Positions 1-12,550 of a stretch of DNA of 64,000 nt are shown piece after piece (the stretch's first letter is position 1; every line of letters begins with the position of its first letter). Position numbers and translations under genes: made by a program. The notes below the pieces were generated by a model. The model did no database searches. It was given only the letters and a program-made list of their open reading frames with translations, and had not been told where the DNA came from. The stretch lies in the NCBI GenBank assembly GCA_019096065.1, contig JAGUCH010000004.1:5828001-5892000 (forward strand). Reading direction: 5' to 3'. Source of the stretch: Paracyclopina nana (lineage: Eukaryota; Arthropoda; Copepoda; Cyclopoida; Cyclopettidae).

Positions 1-1146
1 AAGCCAAATGACAAATCCTCTCTGGTACCTCTAAGTCGTAGAAAGCCCCGAAAGGCCACAAAGTTCTGAGAACTGCAGGTTTTACAACTGTTATCGAATT
101 CAATCTAGTCGAACACCGAGGATAAAGATAGGAAGTCGGGGACCTTTAAGCTGAAACGAAATTGGCAAGCAGTTTTCGTTCTAAATAGTTCAGCAATAAT
201 TTTTGAGGATTTGTTCCCGCGTGCATGAGTGTAGGTGACAGCTCAGTTCGAGCTTAAAAGAGGTTGCTGCTCTAGAGTTTAGAAAGGCCTAAGGTCTCCT
301 TGAGGAAAGGCCTAACCTTTGACGAAGGCCGCTGTGGGTCCTAGGAGAATCGAGATGTGAGTGACAACAACTTCACAAACAGAAGCTTATGCCACATACT
401 TAAATCCTGCAGAATAAATAATGGAAGAGAAGCATGAAGAAAGCCTAGCTTTAAGGTGTCATCATCTCACTATAGTCTATACTAAGGAGAGAAGGAAGCA
501 GTTTCTTAAGGATTCGGTTGGCTGGCAGCCGCTGCCACTCAAACTGATTGACTCTTGCTATTTCTGCTCTGACTAATTTGAATGGATTGCTTTTGTGCCA
601 TTTTGGCTGACTTCCAGCAAACTTCTCGCTCGTGCCTCTTCCAAATTGTGTCCGTTATCTTGGGATGCATTTTAACAAAGCCATTTGTCTGAGCCGAACA
701 GAGGGCTGAAAAATTCGCTTCTAAGGCTGCTTGACATGAAATGACATTACCCACGCCTGGCTCACTTTTCGTTTTCCTTCTCCTCCTCTATCTTGGAAAT
801 TTAGCCAGAATTTGAAGAAGTAGTTTGTCATACTGCGCCACTGGAGCGCACTTTGGTATGCCAACGTTGACATTTCATTTAACTCAGTCTCACAAACTTT
901 ACTGGCTCCAAACTTTCAGCTCACGCAAGATTACCTCACAGAGAATAAAATTGCGCATCTTCATTAATTTATTTATCATAACACTCTGAGCCTTTTCCGC
1001 CAAATCGTACCTCGTAAGTAAATTATTTCACTTTCCGCTAATTTCCCGCCATTTTTGTTTACTTTGAACGCTTACTCAATTTGAGCGAGAATCAGCAAAA
1101 ATCTTGAGCATCGAGTAGCGAAGAAGATTCATGAAAGTCATTCATC
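1..1146. other. intergenic, no gene recognised
   Basis: No open frame here starts with ATG and looks like protein. A good splice donor (CTCGTAAGTAAA, about 1010-1021, plus strand) lies 130 bases before the next plus-strand ATG and may end a 5'UTR exon of the 1147 gene. The rest appears non-coding. Confidence 0.4.
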
Positions 1147-1563
1147 ATGTCCGGTTCAATTGAGGATGAATATGTATCGCTTTATCATGACGAGAAGGCC
1201 GAGGAAAAGCCAAAAGTAAAAAACGAAGAAGAAGCTGAAAAGATTCGCGAAGAATTTCTTGACGAGCACATTGTGCCAAATGGCGATGAGAAAATAACTC
1301 TTTTGGAACACGAACAGCCTTCTCGGGAAGCCCTTCAGGTCCTTCCCGTCGGTGACCAGCCTCTGTTGGAATTCTCATCACATTCCGAAGACGAGTCCGA
1401 CTGGGGAGATGATGACATTGAATCTTTATTGAGCTCTTCCCCTAATGACATCATTTTCTATTACGATTCATCTGATGAGGAGTGCGTTGGCATAGAGTAC
1501 ATCGAAATGACAACCCGAGTCTGGTTCTACGAGGCAGAAGACAGTCGATTCTCGGAGGAATGA
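1147..1563 (+). CDS. acidic 138-residue protein of unknown function
   Basis: Single-exon frame starting at ATG 1147 in a good context (ATCATGTCC) and ending at TGA 1563. A polyadenylation signal AATAAA follows at about 1582. The protein is strongly acidic: a Glu/Lys-rich N-terminal third (EEEAEKIREEFLDEH), then runs such as SEDESDWGDDDIE and YDSSDEECVGIEY near the C-terminus. There is no signal peptide, membrane segment or domain that I recognise. It is convergent with Elongin C, leaving about 270 bases between the stops. The composition suggests a disordered nuclear or regulatory protein; that is inference only. The frame, Kozak context and poly(A) signal make a real gene likely, the function is unknown. 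Confidence 0.6.
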   Translation: MSGSIEDEYVSLYHDEKAEEKPKVKNEEEAEKIREEFLDEHIVPNGDEKITLLEHEQPSREALQVLPVGDQPLLEFSSHSEDESDWGDDDIESLLSSSPNDIIFYYDSSDEECVGIEYIEMTTRVWFYEAEDSRFSEE

Positions 1564-1836
1564 ACGATGAATGGCTCCATGAATAAATTATGAAAAACAG
1601 ACGTTCATCAAAGCTACGATAAAAGCCTATCTGTTTTTTCTTTCCATCTTATAATTTATTTGAGAAGCTAAGAAAGCAACATAATTCTAAACGTAGTAGA
1701 AGATTTAATAAGTTCATTGTCAAAAAGTTCCAGAGAAGGAGGCTTTGTTTCTTTTTCATCATCTTTCCAAAATTCCAATCCGAAAAGCGAATTACTGAAC
1801 CAAATAAGGAAGTAGGTGCGAAAGGCTGGTGGTTAT

Positions 1837-3341
<1,505 letters not shown>

Positions 3342-5475
3342 TCAACAGTTACAGTTCACATTTGAGGGCTGCGCATTGTCCAATCTTGTGCCCTTGTTAG
3401 TATTTAATGTAGGATCCGAGTCTAGACTTTCAGACATCTTGTCACAAATGATGTCAACAAGGCGTTCGAACACAGCCTGCAACAAAAAGGAGGAGAAATC
3501 ACGTTAAGCAACAATTTACAAAACTATAGCATAAGTATCACTGTTTTCTTTTCAGTTATAATTCATATTTATGGCCAGCGAAAAAATGCTTTGAATGGGA
3601 TATTGTGTAATTTAAAGGAGCTTAGGCCAAGGCAATATGGGCATTTTTATGGCCTCAAAAGTCCCGAGAACTTCCTAGTGGATATAGCAATATCTTATAT
3701 GTAACCATACAGACATTACTATTACCCTTCAGCGAGGAATCAACAGAGCAGAAACTGCAGCAAAGAAAATAGTATCTTGGACTTTTTATGCGAAAGCTTA
3801 GTTATGCAGCGCACAAAGGCCGTTTTTCTTTAGTAGCAAAGTTGTACTTTAGTGTAATGGGACTGAAGGCTTTAGCATCTGGATTTCTGAAGATACTTAC
3901 CCTAACATTAATGTTTTCCTTGGCAGACGTCTCGAAGAATTCGAGTCCCAAAGAATCAGCCAGCTGTTTTCCTCTTTCAAACGAAATAACTCGTTCATCT
4001 TCCATGTCACACTTGTTCCCCACCAAAATGACCTGTGCATTATCCCATGAATACGTCTTAATTTGTGTGCACCTGAAAAGAGAGATGCTTTAAAAAAGCC
4101 TGAAACGATCCCCAAGGAACAGCAATTAGGACGAAATAAGGAAATCTCTAGAGGATTTTCCAAAGGAATTGGCTCTTTTTTGGCAATCTCGATCCTTTTC
4201 ATCGTAGAACCCCAGCTGGGTTTTCCTCTCTCAGGTCTCATTATTTGGCCAAATCACACAGGGAGCTAACTTTGCAAAGCACATTATGACTCCTCAGGCT
4301 ACACTTAAGCGCAAAATAGTAGCAGAATATAGCCTAGCTAATTTTCTCTTTAGCTCAAGTAGCACTAATATACGAGAGAGCGAGAACACTTTTAATCAAA
4401 AACTTTTGGTAGACCTATTAAAAATGAACGATTCTCGGCCATAAAGTTTACTAAGGGGCACAAATGTGGAGGCGGACGATAAGTAATTCATTGTTTTGCT
4501 CACCAGTCGTGGACACTACTGAATGATTCTTCATTTGTCACATCGTACATAAGAATGAAACCCATAGCTCCTCTGTAATAAGCCGTCGTAATGGTTCGGT
4601 ATCGTTCTTGGCCGGCGGTGTCCTGAAAAGCAAACAACAAACCAGGCAATCAAATTAACCATTTCTCTTCTTCCTCGGTGGGGAAATACCAATCAATTTC
4701 CCACGGGAGAATAGTAATTCTAATCATATATTGTACGTAGCAAGCTCAATAGTGGCCTTCGTAATTCGAGCCTGAATTAAAAATAGACAACTTCCGTAGG
4801 GAATTTCTCTTTGAGTTTCATACATTTGAATTTCAAATAAGCCTTCTCCAACCCTTCACCACACATCATGCTAAGAATATTAAAGAGAAAGCAACAAGTG
4901 AATCCATTAGCAGTTAGCTACCTATCTAGCCCACTAGTGACCTCTGGCGGACGCACCATAAATCTTAGCAGCTTCAATTACAGCCATCGCAGTGTGTAAC
5001 ATACATGCTGGAAACTGCATTAGATCGAGAAACGAGGAAATGCACCAAATGCCTGACTGCAACTTTTCCGCTGCTGTGCTTAATGGTATATTCCTTACTG
5101 TACTGATACAAGGCCAAAAAACATGATTAGCTCAGCTGCGAAAGTTTCACTTTGGATAAGGACCTTAACCAAAATGAACATCAAAGAAAGTTGCGCCTGG
5201 AGGCAAAAAGAAGGAAAGCTCCTTTGCTAGCAAAATAATGAGTAGATACTCACCCAAATTTGGAGCTTGACCCGTTTGTCTTGTCGGAAGACCGTCTTGA
5301 CTTTGAAATCTATCCCGACGGTGGAGACGAAGGCCGAGGTGAAGGAATCATCGGCGTATCGGAAGAGAAAGCTCGTCTTCCCGACCGAGCTGTTGCCAAT
5401 GATCAGGAGCTTGAACATGTAGTCAAAGTTCTGATCAGCAGCGTCTTTCTGCCACGTTCCTCCTTGTGCAGACAT
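3342..5475 (-). CDS. Rab3: Rab3 small GTPase
   Basis: Four coding exons, in order 5475-5255, 4622-4504, 4073-3901 and 3476-3342, give 215 residues. Rab3 is the synaptic and secretory-vesicle Rab that controls regulated exocytosis with RIM and rabphilin. Visible motifs are the P-loop GNSSVGKTS, the switch I region [13 protein letters not shown], switch [22 protein letters not shown], the guanine-binding NKCD and the [10 protein letters not shown] loop. The protein ends in CNC, the twin-cysteine geranylgeranylation site. All junctions are GT-AG with consistent phase. The ATG follows a CAG acceptor directly, so a 5'UTR exon lies upstream. Length and motif order match animal Rab3; the divergent parts are the N-terminus and the hypervariable tail. 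Confidence 0.95.
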
Positions 5476-7401
5476 CTGTGGAGAAAAAGGAGATGTCATG
5501 TTGCATTGAGAAAAACACCTTTGATACACACTTCTTCTTTTGACCATATGATAAAAGAAAAAAGCTTTCAACATCAAATGAGAGCTGTGCTCCTGCAATT
5601 ATGCGCATTTTTATTATTACAAGTAGAAGTCCGGATCTATTCGTGGCACGATTTGGAAAAAGCCAAATCTACATTTCCCACAGTCTGACATGGCAGTAAT
5701 GCCATTTCCAGTGCCTGACACCAACTTATTGACTTTGTCATGCGCATTGCATATTTACTATCAGGACTATGAGAGAGTAGCTTTTTCCCATGATCATATT
5801 CAGCTAGATAATTCAGGAAAGCTCTGCTTCATAATGAGGGAAAATCACCCGCGTGTACACACACATGCTTCATACCTTGGCTTTTGTAGTGTATAGAAGT
5901 AGAGAATATATGCGCTATAAAGTAGCAATCCGAAATGTACATGCAGTTCTGCGCGACGCAAAACCTTCAGGGCAGTGTTTGTTGATATGGCTGAATTTCC
6001 AACTGATATGGGGGGCGACACACCGAAGAATGCTTCACACCGAGCTGACGTCCATTTTGAGCATGAAATTTGCGCTCTTGGTTAGCGGAAGAATGCAACA
6101 GCTGTTAACATGGTCTACTTCTCCCGTTGAACTACTAGTTGTAACAAACTACTCTGGCTGTAGCGCTGCAGACCTGAGTCAACGCAGAGCTGAAGCTGCT
6201 TTCTAATGCTAGAAAGGCTCGAATAAGTGAGCTTTTGGTACCAACTCGGCATGGACAGGCATCCCTTGAATGTGCCAGGAACAGCATAATTAGCGTCCTC
6301 AAATGGCTCACTCAAACTTTGCTATGATATACCCCATATCAGTAATTTTTTGGCAATACTATAGAAATTGACTCAAGCTAAGAAATGGGGAGCAAGGCTT
6401 GTAACCAATTCTTTGTTGCTGCTCCGGGCAAGATTTGGGCCGCAACAGCAGTGGGCCTTTCTGTCTACTGCTGCGAGGGCTTCGATCCATGCCAGGCTGC
6501 GAGCAACGCGAGCTAGGAATGCACGGATGTGGCAGAATTGTTGTTATCCAGAGAGAAATTAGAAAGTCTCTATATCAAGTGACGTCACATACCTGACATG
6601 CCATCTAGTGGCAAAACGAAGGCCTGCAACGGCCTCTTTTAGACAGAACGGGCATTTTTGTCGAGCACATTGACAAATGAAAAAAACACCTGCCTCAACT
6701 GACAGATCCTAGTTCCATACATCCAATTTAATTATTCTGGATCAACTAACAACACGCACACAACTGTCAATGGCTTTTTTGTGGACGTCAACAAGTCTCA
6801 TCACAATAGTGCTCTATAGTGGCATAAATATCCCTTTGCTGAAGCACCAATATTGCCAACAAATCGATGCATCCCTATGTGTATGCTAAAGGTATGGTAT
6901 TTTATGGCATACCTGGGTGAATGCACCTTAAGTGCACTTGTACTGCAATGTGTATGTGATTCACTTTCTCGACAGCAGGAAAATGTAAGGTTTTCTTTCA
7001 AGTTCTTGATGCAGCTTTTTTTATTAATGTGGCAGAGAGATGGCACGTCACATGCAAGTGCCTGTCACCACGGCCACGGTTAATTAGCTACGGATATGGT
7101 GCAGTTCTGTGGTATTTTCCAGTAGGTGTAACTAGATATGTGCAATAATAAAAGCCAACGTTAGTTTGATAAATAGTTGTGCTTTCTTCATATTAATAGC
7201 GCAACAGCTGCATCATAAATGTCAACTATTGTAGCCATTAGTAAAAAACCTTTTGCTTTCAGTTCACTCATGCAAAAGTCATTTTCGGAAGTTATACAAA
7301 TAATGATGCGAGGTGGTTTTTTTGGCCAATAATGGTATACTTTTGGCAGCAAACAAGTATCAAGTTTTCATTAAGTAGAAGCCACATATCTTGGCACCAC
7401 A
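5476..7401. other. Rab3 upstream region, no coding sequence recognised
   Basis: Because the Rab3 ATG sits at an acceptor, part of this interval is probably a Rab3 5'UTR intron and promoter. It could also hold downstream exons of the 9183 gene if the donor at about 7540 is used. I looked for exons of either gene and found none I could support. AT-rich, no obvious repeat. Confidence 0.35.
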
Positions 7402-9183
7402 TTATTGGAAACAAAAGCACCCTAGTTTCAAATAACTTTCAATAGTGCAAGCGTCTACACATCTTATTGTACCACTATCTGCCACCAATTTACAGGCAGC
7501 TACACACAAGGTAAGCATAATGGAAAAAACGGTCCAATTACTCACCATAGCGATTTTATCCATCCAGAAGAAATAATTACAAGAGCCCTCGATAATGAGG
7601 TTCCTCTTGAACAGCCTTTTTCTTTGTTTAAATTGAGCAAAAATGCGTTCCGCTTCCTGTTGGTCATCCAGGACTTGAGAGACAGAAAGTCCATTCACTA
7701 CAACCTCACAGCTCTTGTTAGCTTTACTAGCATTATTATCCTTCAATTGTCCAGAGGAAGTGGCCAGAGAAGAAGGTCCGCCAATAACTTTATTGTTATT
7801 GTTGTTCAGTACTCCATTACCAGAGGGCTTCTTTGTCATTGCAGCTGCTCCTGATGACAAAGCCTCCTTAGGAGTCAAGTCTGCAGCTTTCACTTGATCA
7901 GCAGTTTTATTAGATTGAGCATCATCTTTGTTTATCTCTGAAACTGCTGAGGGAAGAGCTGGGTCAGTTTTAGCTGCCTTCACAATGGTATCAGCATTTG
8001 AATAAGGCTTCTTTTGCTCTGTTGCTTTGTCAACTTCTGGGATTTTCTCAATATATTCCTTTATCCTAGTTGCAGCTGTTTCTGGATCTGAGGAGGGAAA
8101 AATCTCAGTTTTTTTAGTCTCAGCTTTTGGTGGAGATTTAGTCTCAGTTTTGGGCGAAGTTACAGTCTCAGCATTGGTTGAAATTTTATTCTCAGCTGTT
8201 GGTGAAGCACTTGTTTCGGCATTTGTCTCATTTTTTAGAGAATCCAGGGAGCTATTCTCAGCTATTTTTTCCTCTTTTATCAAAACTTTAGTCTCAGCTT
8301 TCAAGCATTCCTTTGCCTCGGCACTGGGTGAATCGACAGCTTCAACTTTGGAGGAAGGAGGATTCTCAGATAAAGGACAAGAAGATGACTCTGACCCACG
8401 TCTCATTGGTTTGGCAGTTGAAGTCTCACTTTTAGTGTCTGAATTTTCCTCCTTATCTTTAGTTGATTCATTTTTTTCTTTAGCAGGAAGCTCTTCTGTT
8501 ACACCTCGATGTATAAGCTCAATTTTAGGCTCAGTTTCCACTGATTCGTTTGTTTTGACGCCTTTAGCTTCCAGCATTTCTTGAGGCTCTACCTTTTCTC
8601 CGTCGTTAACTTTTTTGGCCTCAGATTTTCCACCAACTTCTGCACCAGCTTTTTCTGGCTTAAAACTGGTGTCATCATTTGCTAAAGCATTTTTGTCTGC
8701 AATGTCATTATCTGGAGGCTCATCAGACTTTGAGCTGTTGTCATTTCCAGCCTCAAGTTTCTCCAGTTTAGGGTCAGCTTTATCACTGCCAACAGAAAGT
8801 GAATTATTTGGAGCGCAAAAAGATTTCTCGTTTTCTGATTGAACTGGACTAGGGTGTTTTCTTTCTTTATCATTTTCAGTCAAGTCTTCTTGACTAATTT
8901 GTGGACTAATTTTCTTTGACACATCGGCCAAAGAGGTGCTGACTTTCTCAGAACTATCAGCAGATGCTTTTCTTTTTTGGAGCACCAAATCTCCATCTCT
9001 TGAGACTTCACACAATGGCTCCTGCAATGATAGCCTCTTTGTTTCTTCAATGCTTGATGCTTTCTTGAGAGTTTCAGCAACCTTGGGCAACTTCTTGCAG
9101 TCAATCTTCCCAATTGTGTCGGCCCTCCTGGGTGGCAAAGGGGGAGGCACACGCCCCCTAGGAGGTGGCTCTGGGGCATCCAT
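7402..9183 (-). CDS. long disordered Lys/Glu/Ser-rich protein with N-terminal SH3-ligand motif
   Basis: One uninterrupted frame of 593 residues from ATG 9183 to the stop at 7402. The first 20 residues carry a proline-rich SH3-ligand type stretch (PPPRGRVPPPLPPRR). Most of the rest is low-complexity, charged and repetitive: imperfect 10-12-residue units built on AETxxSPxxET recur around residues 280-370. A more ordered basic segment (QEAERIFAQFKQRKRLFKRN) lies near residue 515. The end is ambiguous. A strong donor (ATG/GTGAGT, about 7547) would splice to an exon I cannot find. Read through, the frame adds a hydrophobic stretch (NWTVFSIMLTLCVAACKLVA) that could be a C-terminal membrane anchor. 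No family recognised; the frame is certain, the 3' end is not. Confidence 0.65.
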   Translation of the reverse strand: MDAPEPPPRGRVPPPLPPRRADTIGKIDCKKLPKVAETLKKASSIEETKRLSLQEPLCEVSRDGDLVLQKRKASADSSEKVSTSLADVSKKISPQISQEDLTENDKERKHPSPVQSENEKSFCAPNNSLSVGSDKADPKLEKLEAGNDNSSKSDEPPDNDIADKNALANDDTSFKPEKAGAEVGGKSEAKKVNDGEKVEPQEMLEAKGVKTNESVETEPKIELIHRGVTEELPAKEKNESTKDKEENSDTKSETSTAKPMRRGSESSSCPLSENPPSSKVEAVDSPSAEAKECLKAETKVLIKEEKIAENSSLDSLKNETNAETSASPTAENKISTNAETVTSPKTETKSPPKAETKKTEIFPSSDPETAATRIKEYIEKIPEVDKATEQKKPYSNADTIVKAAKTDPALPSAVSEINKDDAQSNKTADQVKAADLTPKEALSSGAAAMTKKPSGNGVLNNNNNKVIGGPSSLATSSGQLKDNNASKANKSCEVVVNGLSVSQVLDDQQEAERIFAQFKQRKRLFKRNLIIEGSCNYFFWMDKIAMVSNWTVFSIMLTLCVAACKLVADSGTIRCVDACTIESYLKLGCFCFQ

Positions 9184-11193
9184 AATTAAAATATATCACT
9201 GATTATCACCACCAGCCTCTAATCACAAAACCTATCATGACTTGGTTCTCCAGCAGCTGATGGCATGCACAAAAGAGGGTCCATAAAAATTGGGGGAAAG
9301 TCTTGAGGATGTGAGCCCATGTGGTGGATTGGAGTACTATACTTGTGTAGCTTCAGCTGCTGTTTTCTAGTCATGCGCTTTTGCTGGGCCCTGCAAGTTC
9401 TATGTTCGAAGGCTCTCTGACGAGGCAAAGCTCGGCCACTGTATTCAGCCAAGAGCGCCGCCAAGAGCCTTTGCTTTGCAGGGTCGTGTGAGGCTTTAGC
9501 AAAAGCAAATGTCGAGAGAACGATCACATTTTGCTCGAAATACCAATATAATGTTCATCACTCAATTTGCTCCCTTTTTTTCGCATGCCAAAGTTTTTCA
9601 TTGCATGATTTAATCAAAGTTTTAATGCCCATCAATTTAGAGGTAACTTAAATGGCCAATACATGTATAGTATAAGGTGGAGGAATACATTATAGAGGAG
9701 AAAGTTTCATTGATTGAGAACTTGAGCGATACATCAATTTAGATGGGTTTCATGCCATGTTCATCAGGAGAAAGCTTTTTGGTAATGCTTCCTTCAAAAC
9801 CATTGCTTGTTCAATTGCAGAGATAATAGAACGCTTTATGTCAGCATGACGTCAAAGCTAGACCTGTTTAATTTTCTTAAATGGCCTTAGCCCCACTGCA
9901 GTGGAGTTGGAGTGATAGCACCAAAATAAACCTGCTATCACAGCAGATAAGCAGTAGCTAGGTGAAAGCTATTGCCTTCAGTCAATTAAAAAAACACAAT
10001 CGCATGTGAAGCTGATGAGTTCAAGAATTGCTACTGAGCAAATCAATACAAATTATCAGCCTTAGGCACACAAAGGCCACCATCTCGTGTTTTCTTTTCA
10101 GTCTCACAAGGCTTCTAATTTCCTGTTCGAAGCACTGAAAATGTAGGCCATGGTCGTAGCGCAAAAATCACGCGATACTGCAGCAGTCATTTTCTAGAGA
10201 ACCCTGTACGGTCGAAGTTGTGGACTCGTCGCGTCAGCCAAGAACGAATCTATATGGCATAAAGGCCGCTTCCCCCAAATAGTTCTTCTTAGCCTTGTCC
10301 CACTCTCCCACTGGGCAGCTCTGGCATCGATCTTCATTTTGGGGAGGCCAAAAATAAGTTCAGGTCCACAAATTCCACCGACAATTGCCACACACGTGTA
10401 CATTTGTTCAGTTGGAAATTGAGGAGATTACGTGTAAGGCAGCTCTGTTTTCTGTCTGCCTTATCTGCATAAAAACACAGCATCGAATGGACATTTACAC
10501 TGTGTTGAGGCTACACCCAAAGTAGCCTATCATAGAACACTAAATAAAGTGAAGAACTAACAATAGAATTCTTTTGAGGAGCAAAGTTGCCATAGTCTGC
10601 AATATTGATGTAGTTTTAATATGCAAAAGCCTTCTTTTGACATCTTCTTGATATCATCATGCCAAAACAAGGGACTGAGAGAAACAACAAAATTTTGTGC
10701 ATTCATTCTGCTAGTGGCAAAGCATGAAGGAGGTTACACAAACAGAGTAACATAAGGACACTGAAGCCCTACATGTGTGCTCAGCTGACTCAGGCCTTGC
10801 TAATGGCATCATTTATGCTGTTGGTACTGACAGCTGAAGTACAATCTGCAACTGCTTACTAATCTTTTAGTAAGCTACTTTAGTGAAACGTTATGAAGCT
10901 TTGGTCACATCATTACACGAGGCAATAAGCAAGAAACAATGCTCCAAGGATGCAATTTGTAATGCTACACTGCACATAAATCTTCCAAAATGAGGTTGAT
11001 GGCTGGATGATGAAGCTTCTTTTTTCAAGTCCGTATTAACATAAATAATCCCCAAGTGCCAAAAGGCTTTACTCAGCATATGGTTGCATATCACCAAGAG
11101 CAATTGCAAGTGTTCACTTTATTTACCTTAAAGCAATTTCTGTTGCCTGTCAAAGGCTGAATGGGAGGGCTGAAAAATGGCCCCAAATAGTGA
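9184..11193. other. spacer, no confident gene
   Basis: Upstream of the disordered-protein gene and downstream of the Ig-domain gene on the minus strand. It contains a GTG-initiated protein-like frame (9219-9527) and an ATG frame of 69 codons (10194-10403), neither of which I can place. I searched it for transmembrane or kinase exons that would extend the Ig-domain gene and saw none. Confidence 0.35.
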
Positions 11194-12550
11194 TTATCCC
11201 ATGACAGCAATCAGACATCCAATCCAGACATGGATGCGGCTAATGAGTGCAGTGAAACCTTTTGATGATGTGGCCTCAAAATCGTCATTACTTTGTGAAA
11301 TGTTTCTATAGGTTGAAGAACTTCCTCTCTTCTTAAATGTCTCAGTAGTGAGTTTATGATTATCTAGAACTTTCAGTTGAATCTTTCTCTTTTCTTCATA
11401 AACGTGGTAAGAGCTGAATAGGCAAAGATAAAGACCAGAGTGAAGGGTCTTGTTAGCTCTGTGGCAAATTGAAACTTGAGCTTGAATGGAATTGGGTTGA
11501 ATAGTAATCTCACCTCATGAAAATAAATCCCAGCCTTGGATGGAAGTGGTAATTGTAATCAAAGTTCACGTCTCCCCGTTTAATTAGAGTAACTTCAAAA
11601 TTGGGATGTGAAGGTCGACAAGGAATTAAGGCTCTTTGGCCTTCTTCTACCTCAACAACCAATCTTGTCAAATTTGGGAAATTTGTGGGAAAGCCAACTG
11701 GGCTTAAGGTGTCTTCAACATAAAGATGGATGTTTTCTGACAGCGACTCTGATGAGTTCGATTCAAAACACGAATAGGAGCCAACATGGCTACAAAATTG
11801 AGGCTAAATTATGGATGAGCACGAAGGCCAAGAATACATACTCGCTTGAAACATTGCTGAGCACCAGAGTGGAGAAGTAATTTATGTTGGCAAAGCTTAT
11901 ATTGGCACTCCACAATTCGAGCAGATCTCTAACTTCGTCCAACTCGTAATGAACCTTTGAAAAGTTTACAGGCATTATTAATTAAAAAAGTGGGGAAATC
12001 CTCCCTTACATGAAGGCTTTCACTAATCCTGAAATGAGGAGCTGTCACCGTCCACTCATGATGGTTTTGGGTTAAGCATGTAATATTTACAGAGCTGCCA
12101 GGAAGAGCTGAAAAAACAGCAAGGTTTTCATCATCTGCTGGATTGAAGAGGCCCTCTGATGGATCTGAAAGAAAAGCTGAATCAATTATGCAGCATTATG
12201 CAACATTAATCCAACTTGCTTCCTTCTATGGTGCCAAATGAGGATAGCGTTGATTTCTGCAAAACTTCACATCTTTTAGTGCAGTGGAGTGCAACAAACA
12301 TTTTTCTTTTCTCTTTGAACATTTCTTCAAAGTAATCCGGGTCCTCATATGCAATCCAACTGTATTCACTTAAAAAAAATAGCTAAATATCAGGGATTGT
12401 AAGCGAACCTTACCTTGAATTGACGCTGAATGAATATTCGTAGAACTCAGTTTCGTTTTGTGCTCCATCAATTTTCAAAGCTGATGCACTTTTTTGACGG
12501 AAAAATGCCAAGAGGAATAAAGTTAAGGCCACATCGCAGCTCGAAATCAT
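11194..12550 (-). CDS. secreted two-Ig PDGF/VEGF-receptor-like protein without kinase
   Basis: Six exons (12550-12414, 12368-12220, 12164-12010, 11954-11842, 11789-11514, 11458-11194) join in frame to 364 residues. A signal peptide (MISSCDVALTLFLLAFF) is followed by a first Ig-like region (SSVNITC ... HVGSYSC) and a second one that reads like Ig domain 2 of PDGF/VEGF receptors: VEDTLSPVGFPTN, EEGQRALIPCRPSHPNFEVT, HPRLGF, then SGLYLC. In PDGFR and VEGFR these two domains help bind ligand. After a Ser/Thr-rich stalk the frame stops with a short hydrophobic tail (IHVWIGCLIAVMG), perhaps a GPI signal. No membrane-kinase part is present. Intron 2 uses a GC-AG donor (AA/GCAAGT). An in-frame ATG at 12580 is an alternative start. 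Exon structure is well supported; family by recognition; decoy role is inference. Confidence 0.72.

Noticed and set aside
539-754. 71-codon minus-strand frame starting like a myristoylated protein (MGNVISC).
   Set aside because: The initiator is GTG, the ATG-first reading is absent, and nothing else supports a gene.
8027-8584. 185-codon plus-strand frame.
   Set aside because: Antisense shadow of the repetitive minus-strand ORF; serine/valine composition follows from the repeat.
9219-9527. 102-codon minus-strand frame with protein-like composition (AAQ/R-rich).
   Set aside because: Starts at GTG; the possible acceptor is out of phase with the upstream basic-protein gene; no family match.
10194-10403. 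69-codon frame MYTCVAIVGG..., briefly considered as a TRAPPC2L first exon.
   Set aside because: Only the first ten residues are reminiscent; no further exons of that gene were found.
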